A DNA stretch of 8,236 bases. Source: Candidatus Jordarchaeum madagascarense (GTDB lineage Archaea; Asgardarchaeota; Jordiarchaeia; Jordiarchaeales; Jordiarchaeaceae). The stretch is from positions 1 through 8,236 of the forward strand of contig DXJA01000395.1 in NCBI GenBank assembly GCA_019056875.1, in the 5' to 3' direction. The translations under genes and the position numbers were made by a program. Below are positions 1 through 6,080 of the stretch, piece after piece. Below the pieces are notes generated by a model. The model made no database searches. It worked only from the letters and a program-made list of their open reading frames with translations, and was not told the origin of the DNA. Every line of letters begins with the position of its first letter. Positions within the stretch are counted from its first letter, which is position 1.

Positions 1-150
1 GTTTTGCTAAGAGATTATTTCTATATTATCTCATTTTTTAATTATTATATTTGGTTTTCGGTTTAGGTGATTTCTGTAGGTCTCGAGGGTAAATTATGGT
101 AGGTTAGATGTCTAATTATTCTCTTTGGTGGTGTATAAATTTTCTGTTGG
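1..150. other. Left-edge AT-rich stretch, no supportable gene
   Basis: This is the downstream flank of the minus-strand Roadblock gene. Two short frames are open from the left edge on the plus strand (to about 41 and 66) and end in stops. The longer one would give a hydrophobic 21-residue tail, but nothing shows that it belongs to a real gene. No clear T-run terminator for the minus-strand gene is visible. I see no RNA gene or repeat here. Confidence 0.5.
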
Positions 151-468
151 TTATTTGCTTGGGGGAAGAGGTTCGGCGTTCTTGGTTCTTAGGACTATTA
201 GAACGTATTCCTCTTCGGGTGCTATATGGAGTTCGCTTTCTCCCGCGTCTAGTGTAAGGAAGTTCAGTGTACCTTCGCCTAGTTCTGTTATGACTTTTGA
301 AGCTTTTCCAACTAGCGACGTTATCTGGGCGGAGATTATTTCGGTCTTCTCGGTTGATAGGGTTGAGCTTATGGGAAGACCTTCTGTGTTGGTTACGATT
401 ACGCCCTTAACGCCTGGATGTTTTTGTAGCTGTTGTAGTGTTTTCTGAAAGTATTTAGAGGTAATCAT
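151..468 (-). CDS. Roadblock/LC7 domain protein (MglB-like), 105 aa
   Basis: This is a small cytoplasmic Roadblock/LC7-fold protein. In this family, dimers act as scaffolds or GTPase-activating partners for small Ras-like GTPases (bacterial MglB/MglA, eukaryotic Ragulator and dynein light chain). The family pattern is visible: an N-terminal helix, then HPGVKGVIVTNTEGLPISS (about residues 17-35), a long central helix (AQITSLVGKASKVITELG), and a closing strand pair ending LHIAPEEEYVLIVLRT. It is a single domain with no fused GTPase and no signal peptide or membrane segment. I start it at the ATG at 466-468 rather than at the longer frame from 501, because GAGGTG (475-480) sits 6 nt upstream and a TATA-like box lies about 25-30 nt further upstream. 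The 11 extra residues of the longer frame do not resemble the family. It diverges from a second Roadblock gene at 816. The fold assignment is firm; the partner GTPase is unknown. Confidence 0.85.
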   Translation of the reverse strand: MITSKYFQKTLQQLQKHPGVKGVIVTNTEGLPISSTLSTEKTEIISAQITSLVGKASKVITELGEGTLNFLTLDAGESELHIAPEEEYVLIVLRTKNAEPLPPSK

Positions 469-474
469 TGAGTA

Positions 475-480
475 CACCTC
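475..480 (-). promoter_or_regulatory. Ribosome-binding site of the minus-strand Roadblock gene
   Basis: On the minus strand this reads GAGGTG, 6 nt before the ATG at 468. It matches the archaeal anti-Shine-Dalgarno (GGAGGTGAT-type) and decides the start, because the longer in-frame ATG at 501 has no such site. Confidence 0.75.
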
Positions 481-506
481 ATCTTGTATTAAAATACACA
501 TTTGTC

Positions 507-515
507 TTTTAAAAA
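507..515 (-). promoter_or_regulatory. Putative TATA box for the minus-strand Roadblock gene
   Basis: The minus strand reads AAAGGTTTTTAAAAGA, a TATA-like core with a purine-rich BRE-like flank. The expected transcription start, about 25 nt downstream, is near 485, giving a short leader that contains the ribosome-binding site. This is inferred from spacing only. Confidence 0.45.
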
Positions 516-590
516 CCTTTCAGTAAGAGATGAAATATGTTTTCTAATAGGGTATTGATGGGTTTTTAAATATTTTTTCGTGTTAAATCA

Positions 591-614
591 AAGATATTAT
601 ATTGGAGATATCTT
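591..614. repeat. Short inverted repeat AAGATAT / ATATCTT
   Basis: Two perfect 7-nt arms (591-597 and 608-614) flank a 10-nt spacer in the middle of the divergent Roadblock intergenic region. It could be an operator for a dimeric regulator or a weak hairpin. The arms are AT-rich, so chance cannot be excluded. Confidence 0.3.
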
Positions 615-737
615 ATTTTCGCTTGGAAATAGCAATTTTTGATGATGGGAAGGAATATTATTTGGCTTTATTGTTTATTGCAATATCTTTATTAAAAAAA
701 CTTAAATTTAAGTAAGAAAATAAGATTCTTAACTTTG

Positions 738-748
738 TTTATTATAAA
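738..748 (+). promoter_or_regulatory. Putative TATA box for the plus-strand Roadblock gene
   Basis: TTTATTATAAA lies about 70 nt before the ATG at 816, predicting a transcription start near 770 and a leader of about 45 nt. The surrounding sequence is very AT-rich, and an alternative lies near 700-712 (ACTTAAATTTAAG), so the exact box is uncertain. Confidence 0.35.
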
Positions 749-806
749 TGGATTTGGGAAGGCTAAGAATTATAGCCAACAATTGCACTAATATTAATGT
801 TGATGT

Positions 807-812
807 GGTGAT
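807..812 (+). promoter_or_regulatory. Ribosome-binding site of the plus-strand Roadblock gene
   Basis: GGTGAT lies 3 nt before the ATG at 816. The same hexamer precedes the S8e gene, which suggests it is this organism's preferred site. Confidence 0.7.
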
Positions 813-815
813 TCT

Positions 816-1175
816 ATGAGCCAATCGGAAACTGAGAAAATAGTAGCTGATCTTATGGACAAAATTCCTGAGATTGAGGGAATATTACTGCTTGACCAGA
901 AGGGAAATGTGTCTGTTGGACAAACAATAACAACTATGAATCATTCAGAAATCGCTAAGAATGCCGCTGTGATAATTGCTTCAGCAAGAGAGCTAAACAA
1001 ATCGATTGAAAAAGGAGATGCGAATGCGACTTATGTTGAAGGGGATAATGGCTATGCTGTGATAGCGAACTCAGAGAAAGCTATACTGTTAGCAATAATT
1101 GGTAAGGACGCCGCGCCCTCGCTTGGACTAATAATAAGAGATCTTAAGATAGCTTTGTCAAGAATTAAATTGTGA
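816..1175 (+). CDS. Roadblock/LC7 domain protein, 119 aa
   Basis: This is a second Roadblock/LC7-fold protein, clearly different from its divergent neighbour. The fold pattern is an N-terminal helix (to about residue 16), the strand-turn-strand IEGILLLDQKGNVSVGQT (about 20-37), a long alanine-rich helix (SEIAKNAAVIIASARELNKSI, about 44-64), the strand pair NATYVEGDNGYAVIANSE and AILLAIIGKDA, and a C-terminal amphipathic helix (about 101-119) that the first protein lacks. Such C-terminal helices often mediate dimer or partner contacts in this family. It has no signal peptide or membrane span. The start is set by GGTGAT just upstream. It is followed by a T/C-rich tract (1201-1216) and is probably monocistronic. 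A role in small-GTPase regulation is the family expectation. No GTPase is encoded in the window, so the partner is unknown, and pairing with the neighbouring Roadblock protein as a heterodimer is only a possibility. Confidence 0.8.
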   Translation: MSQSETEKIVADLMDKIPEIEGILLLDQKGNVSVGQTITTMNHSEIAKNAAVIIASARELNKSIEKGDANATYVEGDNGYAVIANSEKAILLAIIGKDAAPSLGLIIRDLKIALSRIKL

Positions 1176-1186
1176 ACCAGTGATAA

Positions 1187-1196
1187 TTTTTTAAAT
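1187..1196 (+). promoter_or_regulatory. Putative TATA box before a very short ORF
   Basis: TTTTTTAAAT predicts a transcription start near 1218, with a ribosome-binding site at 1226-1230. This TATA-to-site spacing is like that of the S8e gene. It could instead be just part of the T-rich end of the upstream gene. Confidence 0.3.
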
Positions 1197-1200
1197 TCAA

Positions 1201-1216
1201 CCTTTTCTTCCTTTCT
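1201..1216 (+). terminator. Pyrimidine-rich termination tract after the Roadblock gene
   Basis: CCTTTTCTTCCTTTCT begins 25 nt after the Roadblock stop. Archaeal RNA polymerase terminates at U-rich tracts without a hairpin, so this is a reasonable termination site. The interrupting Cs make it weaker than a pure T-run. Confidence 0.35.
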
Positions 1217-1233
1217 ACATATAGCGGTGACAA

Positions 1234-1403
1234 ATGATTTTGAATAACTGCTTTTTCTAATACATTCAAGTTTTTACAAAATGGAACGCCATAGAAAAAT
1301 AAATCGGTATAGTCGTAAGAGGCGAATCAGGTTTCTATCCAATCAGAGGTTTACAATTTCCGTTCTGATGATTTTTTTAAGCTTACATGAAAGTGGAGGA
1401 TAA
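1234..1403 (+). pseudogene. Possible small gene broken by one base, or short leader ORF plus small ORF
   Basis: GGTGA (1226-1230) precedes an ATG at 1234 that opens only an 8-codon frame (stop 1258-1260). Another frame, open from about 1248, contains an ATG at 1281 and runs to a stop at 1401-1403, encoding 40 residues. That ORF starts very basic (MERHRKINRYSRKRRIR, 9 Arg/Lys in 17) and turns hydrophobic (ISVLMIFLSL), and it has no ribosome-binding site of its own. One extra T in the T-run at 1252-1256 would join the two into a 56-residue protein. I do not recognise the product. It may be a decayed gene, a homopolymer sequencing error in a real small gene, a leader peptide, or chance. Confidence 0.2.
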
Positions 1404-1490
1404 GGGAATCTGAGCAATAAGAGCTGATGGGAGAGGGCCAAGAGGTATGTCCAAGACGTATTCCGCGAAAATAGTAAATCAAAAAAAGGC

Positions 1491-1498
1491 TATTTAAA
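1491..1498 (+). promoter_or_regulatory. Putative TATA box upstream of a foldable segment
   Basis: TATTTAAA with purine-rich sequence before it (AAAAAAAGGC) is one of the better TATA/BRE matches in the window. No protein-coding start follows. The predicted transcription start, near 1518-1522, falls at the left edge of the structured segment at 1511-1606. Confidence 0.35.
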
Positions 1499-1510
1499 CC
1501 TAAAAAACTA

Positions 1511-1606
1511 GGTGGAAACCATAATAATGTGTTTGTAAGTGGGAAAATGGAGCTTACGCTGGGCTCAATTCCAAAGGGAATCCGCTCAAACAGTAGGTTA
1601 TCCTCT
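1511..1606 (+). ncRNA. Candidate structured small RNA of unknown class
   Basis: The two ends can pair: GGAAACC (1514-1520) with GGTTATCC (1596-1603), seven pairs with one bulged A. Inside lie TGTTTG (1530-1535) with CAAACA (1587-1592), TAAG/CTTA (1536-1539 with 1553-1556), and ATTCC/GGAAT (1568-1572 with 1577-1581, loop AAAG). It follows a TATA-like box and is followed by CTCTCTTTTT. It is not a tRNA: there is no T-loop consensus and the arm lengths are wrong. It does not match any RNA class I recognise. The predicted transcription start is slightly inside the 5' arm of the terminal stem, which weakens the case. The pairing was found by eye, without an energy calculation. Confidence 0.2.
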
Positions 1607-1612
1607 CTTTTT
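1603..1612 (+). terminator. T-rich tract after the candidate RNA
   Basis: CTCTCTTTTT immediately follows the terminal stem of the foldable segment, as expected for archaeal U-tract termination of a small transcript. Support is by position only. Confidence 0.25.
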
Positions 1613-1864
1613 AATTAGCGTAACGAATAATTTTAGAAATCCAGTATCCGAGTCATATCAATTGTAATGAACATAAATATTATTAGTTTCTAATGGAAAA
1701 GGTTTTAAGTGGTTAGTAAAAACGAGTCATCTAGGAGAGTAAAGATAATAAATTAATTAATCTAATAATAATTGTATTGTTTGAAAGCTTGATCACCATG
1801 GCTTGAAAGTTAATGTTAATGTTTAGTGTTGAAGAGAATCTGTGATGGCGGGGTTTTTAGCTTG

Positions 1865-4800
1865 GTGTACATAAAAAAATTTGTTGTCAGAGGCTTCAAA
1901 TCATTTGGAAAGAAAAAGGTGACGCTCCGCCTATCCAAAGGATTCTCAGCCATAGTTGGACCGAATGGTAGCGGTAAAAGTAACTTATTGGATGCGATTC
2001 GTTTTGGACTCGGAGTTTTAAGCTCGAAATCATTGAGAGTTAGCATATTTTCGGAACTAGTTTTTACTCCCAGTAAAGACATCAAAATGACTCCTGCTAA
2101 ATACGCAAGTGTAAGTGTATATTTTGATAATTCGGATAGAAGAATCCCGGTGGATGCAAATACCGTAATAATCGACAGACAGGTCGACCGTACGGGGAAG
2201 AGTGTATACAAGCTGAATGGTAAAACTGTTCCGAGAACGGAGATAATTGACCTTCTGGAAATAGCAGGGATAAGTCCTAGTGGGTATAATGTGGTTCCCC
2301 AGGGAGAAATATTTGAGCTTATTCAGATGGGAGCGCTTGAAAGAAGAAGACTTTTCGAAAACATAGCGGGAATAGCTTCCTATGACGAGAAGAAGGAAAA
2401 AGCGGAAAAAGAGTTAGAGTTAGCAGAACAGAATCTCAGAGAAAACTTCGCACAGATCAGCGAGGTAAGAAATGTAGTTGAAAGGTTAGGTAGAGAAAGA
2501 GAAACCGCGCGCAAGTATCAGCAAATTATTGAAGAGATCAATTCCAGTCGGGCAAAACTGGTTTTCCACCAATTAAAAACCTCTGAAGTAGAGTTATCAG
2601 ATGCCCTGAAGAGAATAGAGACCAACAATGAACAGCTAAATAGTTTAAAAGAAAAGGAGAAAGAGTTCAGAGAAAATTTGGATAGTATAACTGCGAGATT
2701 AGAGGAAATAGAAAAGAGCATTATCGAAGACGCGGGAACTCGGATCGGAGACCTGCAATTTGAGCTTAGTGAAAAGAAAGGGGTTTACTCGGAGAAAGAA
2801 TTGGTTTTGAAGTATAAAGAGGATGAATTGAAAAAAAATTCTGAAAAACTGAAAAACCTAAACCAAGAAGCAGTAGAGATAGAAAATAGTATTAAAGCAG
2901 AGCAAGAAAACATTACCGAGTTGGAGAGACAAGAAGTAGAGATAGATAATCAGATTAAAACAAAACAGAATATTCTGGAGGAGATAAGTAAACAAATTAC
3001 AACCAGTGATACTAAGTTTTCAAAGTTGAGAACTAGGATAAGGGATGCCCGTGGGGAGAAAGAGAAATACATTTCGAAGAATGTTTCTTTGAAAACTACT
3101 CAAGAGGCTTTTAGAAAAGATGTTGAGTATATTTCGTCTTCAATTAATTCAAAAAAAGGTGTAATAGAAGAAATTAAAAGATCATTGGAAGACCTGGAAA
3201 CAGAACAAAGCCGTTTAGAGGAAATTGCTGAAAAATCTAGTGAAGAGGTTGAAACAATAACTAACGAGTTAAAGGAGCTTGAAAATCAACAAGATATTAC
3301 TCGTCGGGAGATTGAGGAAACAGAGAAACTGATTCTAAATGTTAGAGATGAAGTGGTAACGATAAAGGCCATAAATGAAGAGAGGACAAGACTGCTCAGA
3401 GGACAATCAGCAGTACGTGAAATTTTAAAGCTTCGAGATGATAAAAAAATTAAGGGAATTTATGGAACAGTTTCCGAACTTGGCAAAACGGATCTAAAAT
3501 ACGCCCTAGCACTTGAGATCTCGGCAGGAAATCGAGCTAATTACATAATTGTTGATAATGACGAAGTGGCTGCGAAATGCATTAACTTCCTCAAAAACAG
3601 TAGAATAGGAAGAGCCTCCTTCCTGCCTCTGAACAAAATTAAACAAGCCAATTTCAAAATCCCCAAGGGCGATGGAGTAATAGGTCCTGCAATTGATCTC
3701 ATGATTTTTGATGAAAAATTCAAATCAGCCTTCGAGTACGTTTTCGGTAATGTTGCGATAATCAAAAATTTGGATATAGCCAGAGGATTAGACCTCCCCG
3801 ATATAAGGAAGGTTACCATCGAAGGAGACATTATAGAGCCCCGAGGAGTAATGAGCGGTGGGCACTATAGTGGAAAAACTACCCTAGCTTTCTTAGAAAC
3901 CGAAAAACTACCACAGTTAGAAGAGCAATTGAGTGGTCTTAACGCGATTCGGATAGAACTTCTGGGAAAACTCGAAAAAATATCAAATTCATATTTTGAG
4001 ATTAGAAGTAGAAGGGAAGAGGAAGAACATTACCGGGGAAAACACTCCGCCAATTTGGATCACTTGCTGGAGGAAATAAAAGAAAAAAGGGTAGAGATAG
4101 CAAAAGTAGAGTCCGAAACCCAGAAACAACTGAAACTAAAGGAAGAAAGGGAGAAACAGTACAATAAAGTGTCCCAAGAAATAGAAAAAATAGAGGAAAA
4201 GATCAATGCCCTATCCCAAGAAGAACAATCGCTTAATCGGATCATAGAAGAATCGGAGGCATCTGATCTTTATACCCAATCAAGAACCATAGAAATGGAA
4301 ATAACAGGCCTGAAAGAAAAATTAAGCGGTTTCAGGGTGCAAATTGCTCAATCGAGGACCAAAGTTGCAGAGCACCTGATACCAAGAGGAGAAGAGAGGA
4401 AGAAATTAGCAAAAGAGTTAGAAGTAGATATCAAAAAAGCATCCGAAGAAGGAGAAGAAATCCAAAAAGTAATCAGTCCCATATTAGAGCAAATATCAAA
4501 GTTGGAAGAGGAAAAGAGGATTTTAGATGAATCGGTTTCGAGACTAAGAGAAGAAGACACGAAGTTAAAACAAGAGGTGACGGTTCTAAGAAACGAACTA
4601 GAGGTTACCACTCGAAGAATCAATTCTATAGAACTTGAATTAAGCAGACTAATGGTGGAAAAAGAACATTTAGAAAGCAATGTTCAAGTACTCAGGGAGG
4701 AAGCTAAGGAATTTCCCGATTTTAAACCCAAAGATATCCTGAAAGTAAATGTTCATGAGCTAAGAGAGCTAATACGGAGAAGGGAATCAGAGAAAAAGAG

Positions 4801-5413
4801 CTTGGAGCCAGTTAACATGCTAGCCATCCAACTCTACGATGAGGAACGACGTAGATACGAAGAAATTTTGAGAAAGAGAGAGGAGTTAATAAAGGAAAGA
4901 GAAAGTATCATGGAATTCATACGGGAAGTTGAGAGGGATAAAAGAAGAAGCTTCTTGGCGACATTTTACAGTATCGAACGAAATTTTAAAAGAATTTTTG
5001 CACGACTTTCTCCCGGTGGAGAAGGAAGATTTATTCTTGAAAACATGACAGACCCCTTCCTAGGCGGGGTAGATATTGAAGCGCGTCCATCGGGAAAGGA
5101 TGTGAAAAGAATAGAATCAATGTCGGGGGGCGAAAAATCCCTCACCGCTATCGCGCTTATATTCGCCATACAACAGTACCAACCAGCTCCATTTTATGTG
5201 ATGGACGAAATAGACGCCTTCCTCGACGACGATAATGCAAACAGAGTATCGGACTTACTCAAAGATTTTTCGAGAGAATCTCAGTTTATAGTTGTATCAC
5301 TTCGTGATATAACCATCACCAAAGCAGACAGAGTGTTTGGTGTGATATGCCGCGATGGTGTTTCAGATGTTATTTCTCTAAGAATGGAAGAGGGTGAAGA
5401 AGATAATGATTGA
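1865..5413 (+). CDS. smc: Chromosome segregation/condensin ATPase SMC, 1182 aa
   Basis: SMC is the ATP-driven motor of prokaryotic condensin, which loads on DNA, extrudes loops and helps separate replicated chromosomes. All parts are present. The N-terminal ATPase half has Walker A GPNGSGKS (residues 32-39) and the Q-loop VPQGE (Gln146). The first coiled coil is about 170-510, the hinge about 530-665 (ending GVMSGG), and the returning coiled coil about 680-1000. The conserved LEPVNMLAI joint comes next, then the C-terminal half with signature MSGGEKS (1086-1092) and Walker B FYVMDEIDA (Asp1114, catalytic Glu1115). The length is typical. The frame is open from a GTG at 1826, but family N-termini begin M-Y-I-K-x-F..GFKSFG, so I start at the GTG at 1865. 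No good ribosome-binding site precedes it, so a start at 1826, 1829 or 1862 remains possible. Its stop overlaps the scpA start by 8 nt, so motor and kleisin are translated together. Identification is certain; the start is not. Confidence 0.96.
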   Translation: MYIKKFVVRGFKSFGKKKVTLRLSKGFSAIVGPNGSGKSNLLDAIRFGLGVLSSKSLRVSIFSELVFTPSKDIKMTPAKYASVSVYFDNSDRRIPVDANTVIIDRQVDRTGKSVYKLNGKTVPRTEIIDLLEIAGISPSGYNVVPQGEIFELIQMGALERRRLFENIAGIASYDEKKEKAEKELELAEQNLRENFAQISEVRNVVERLGRERETARKYQQIIEEINSSRAKLVFHQLKTSEVELSDALKRIETNNEQLNSLKEKEKEFRENLDSITARLEEIEKSIIEDAGTRIGDLQFELSEKKGVYSEKELVLKYKEDELKKNSEKLKNLNQEAVEIENSIKAEQENITELERQEVEIDNQIKTKQNILEEISKQITTSDTKFSKLRTRIRDARGEKEKYISKNVSLKTTQEAFRKDVEYISSSINSKKGVIEEIKRSLEDLETEQSRLEEIAEKSSEEVETITNELKELENQQDITRREIEETEKLILNVRDEVVTIKAINEERTRLLRGQSAVREILKLRDDKKIKGIYGTVSELGKTDLKYALALEISAGNRANYIIVDNDEVAAKCINFLKNSRIGRASFLPLNKIKQANFKIPKGDGVIGPAIDLMIFDEKFKSAFEYVFGNVAIIKNLDIARGLDLPDIRKVTIEGDIIEPRGVMSGGHYSGKTTLAFLETEKLPQLEEQLSGLNAIRIELLGKLEKISNSYFEIRSRREEEEHYRGKHSANLDHLLEEIKEKRVEIAKVESETQKQLKLKEEREKQYNKVSQEIEKIEEKINALSQEEQSLNRIIEESEASDLYTQSRTIEMEITGLKEKLSGFRVQIAQSRTKVAEHLIPRGEERKKLAKELEVDIKKASEEGEEIQKVISPILEQISKLEEEKRILDESVSRLREEDTKLKQEVTVLRNELEVTTRRINSIELELSRLMVEKEHLESNVQVLREEAKEFPDFKPKDILKVNVHELRELIRRRESEKKSLEPVNMLAIQLYDEERRRYEEILRKREELIKERESIMEFIREVERDKRRSFLATFYSIERNFKRIFARLSPGGEGRFILENMTDPFLGGVDIEARPSGKDVKRIESMSGGEKSLTAIALIFAIQQYQPAPFYVMDEIDAFLDDDNANRVSDLLKDFSRESQFIVVSLRDITITKADRVFGVICRDGVSDVISLRMEEGEEDND
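5390..5397 (+). promoter_or_regulatory. Ribosome-binding site of scpA inside smc
   Basis: GAGGGTGA lies within the last codons of smc, 8 nt before the ATG at 5406. It supports that ATG over the in-frame GTG at 5394, which lies inside the site itself. Confidence 0.7.
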
Positions 5414-6080
5414 AAATCGAGAAGACCCCTTTTGGATACACCCCCCATGGTCACTCCTAGTGGACACGACCCAAACAGCGGAGGATCCTTGGGAAATTAA
5501 TGTCAGCAATATTCTAGTGAGCTTCTTAGAAAAAATGCGGGAAAAAGAATCTATAAACTATCAGGTATCCGGCAAAGCCCTCTTAACAGCCTCAATTATT
5601 CACAGAATAAAATCCGAGCTACTATTAAGACTGGGACAAAAACAGGAAGAGAAGAAAGAGAAAGAGGAGGATTTGGACCTAAACCTACCACCGATTCCCA
5701 TGCCCTATAGATTAATAAATAGAAAAGTCACTCTCGAAGAACTCTTGGTTGCTCTAGAGAGAGTTTTACTTGGCGAAGAAACAAAAAAGGTCATTAAGAA
5801 ACCAGAAAAAGAAGTTGAATTCGAACCATTCGTTTTTGAGCCCTCAAAGTTCAATATAGAAGAACTAATTGAACAAATTTACGGGAAAATCCTTTCCCAC
5901 GAAAAAGAGATAATAAAATTTTCAGAGTTAGTGGATAAAAATAATCTTCTCAATGTTGTGAGAAACTTGTTAGTCATTTTAATTCTCGTTCTAAGAAGGA
6001 AGATACACGTCTGGCAGGAAAAACAGTTTGGAGAGATATACATCATGGAGGCGGAAAGATGGGAAAGGATGCAAAAATAA
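5406..6080 (+). CDS. scpA: Condensin kleisin subunit ScpA, 224 aa
   Basis: ScpA is the kleisin that bridges the two SMC ATPase heads and closes the condensin ring; its middle part binds ScpB. The N-terminal domain (about 10-75) carries DPWEINVSNI (27-36), matching the DPWDIDI block of the family, followed by the SMC-neck-binding helix region (SGKALLTASIIHRIKSELLL). A charged Lys/Glu linker covers about 79-92 and a proline-containing stretch follows (LPPIPMP). The C-terminal winged helix (about 150-213) ends with the family pattern KIHVWQEKQFGEIYI. The usual bacterial FxGPLDLLL opening is replaced by HPPWSLLVD, so the N-terminus is divergent or shortened, as in other archaeal ScpA proteins. 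The start is the ATG at 5406, set by GAGGGTGA. It overlaps smc by 8 nt and scpB by 22 nt, implying translational coupling of all three subunits. Confidence 0.9.
   Translation: MIENREDPFWIHPPWSLLVDTTQTAEDPWEINVSNILVSFLEKMREKESINYQVSGKALLTASIIHRIKSELLLRLGQKQEEKKEKEEDLDLNLPPIPMPYRLINRKVTLEELLVALERVLLGEETKKVIKKPEKEVEFEPFVFEPSKFNIEELIEQIYGKILSHEKEIIKFSELVDKNNLLNVVRNLLVILILVLRRKIHVWQEKQFGEIYIMEAERWERMQK
6047..6051 (+). promoter_or_regulatory. Ribosome-binding site of scpB inside scpA
   Basis: GGAGG lies near the 3' end of scpA, 7 nt before the scpB ATG at 6059. It provides independent initiation in addition to coupling through the 22-nt overlap. Confidence 0.7.

Larger units (their letters stand above)
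469..815. other. Divergent intergenic region between two Roadblock genes
   Basis: This 347-bp AT-rich spacer holds the promoters of both Roadblock genes. Extra TATA-like sequence lies at 562-573 (GGTTTTTAAATA on the plus strand), and a 7-bp inverted repeat, AAGATAT/ATATCTT, lies at 591-614. A 17-codon ORF (642-695) has no ribosome-binding site and is probably chance. No tRNA or other recognisable RNA gene is seen. Confidence 0.55.
1176..1864. other. Long intergenic region upstream of smc, no conventional gene
   Basis: This is 689 bp without a recognisable protein or known RNA. Contents in order: a TATA-like box (1187-1196) overlapping the terminator region of the Roadblock gene; a T/C-rich tract (1201-1216); a ribosome-binding site and 8-codon ORF (1226-1260); a basic 40-codon ORF in another frame (1281-1403); a G/A-rich stretch (1390-1450); a second TATA-like box (1491-1498); a segment able to fold into a branched RNA (1511-1606) followed by a T-rich tract (1603-1612); an 8-bp direct repeat CGAGTCAT (1649-1656 and 1723-1730); and a very AT-rich segment (1738-1780) that probably carries the smc promoter. 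The frame upstream of the chosen smc start (1826-1864) is open but unconserved. Confidence 0.6.

Noticed and set aside
1..66. Open frame from the left edge, possibly the end of an upstream gene
   Set aside because: It is only 21 codons of AT-rich hydrophobic sequence with no family pattern, and two frames are equally plausible.
639..695. TGATGA C-box-like motif and a 17-codon ORF at 642-695
   Set aside because: No D box follows, the ORF has no ribosome-binding site, and its composition looks like chance AT-rich sequence.
1365..1413. C/D box guide RNA: CTGATGA at 1365-1371 and CTGA at 1410-1413
   Set aside because: The first base of the C box is wrong, no D' or C' boxes lie between, and the flanks do not pair.
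1447..1497. Short ORF starting with ATG at 1447 after GAGGT
   Set aside because: The purine-rich site touches the ATG with no spacing, and the frame is only 16 codons long.
1547..1618. 23-codon ORF inside the foldable segment
   Set aside because: It has no proper ribosome-binding site and no recognisable pattern; the pairing structure is the better explanation, though also unproven.
5120..5140. MSGGEK instead of LSGGEK in the SMC signature motif
   Set aside because: Methionine at this position is common in archaeal SMC proteins as I recall them, so it is not a defect.
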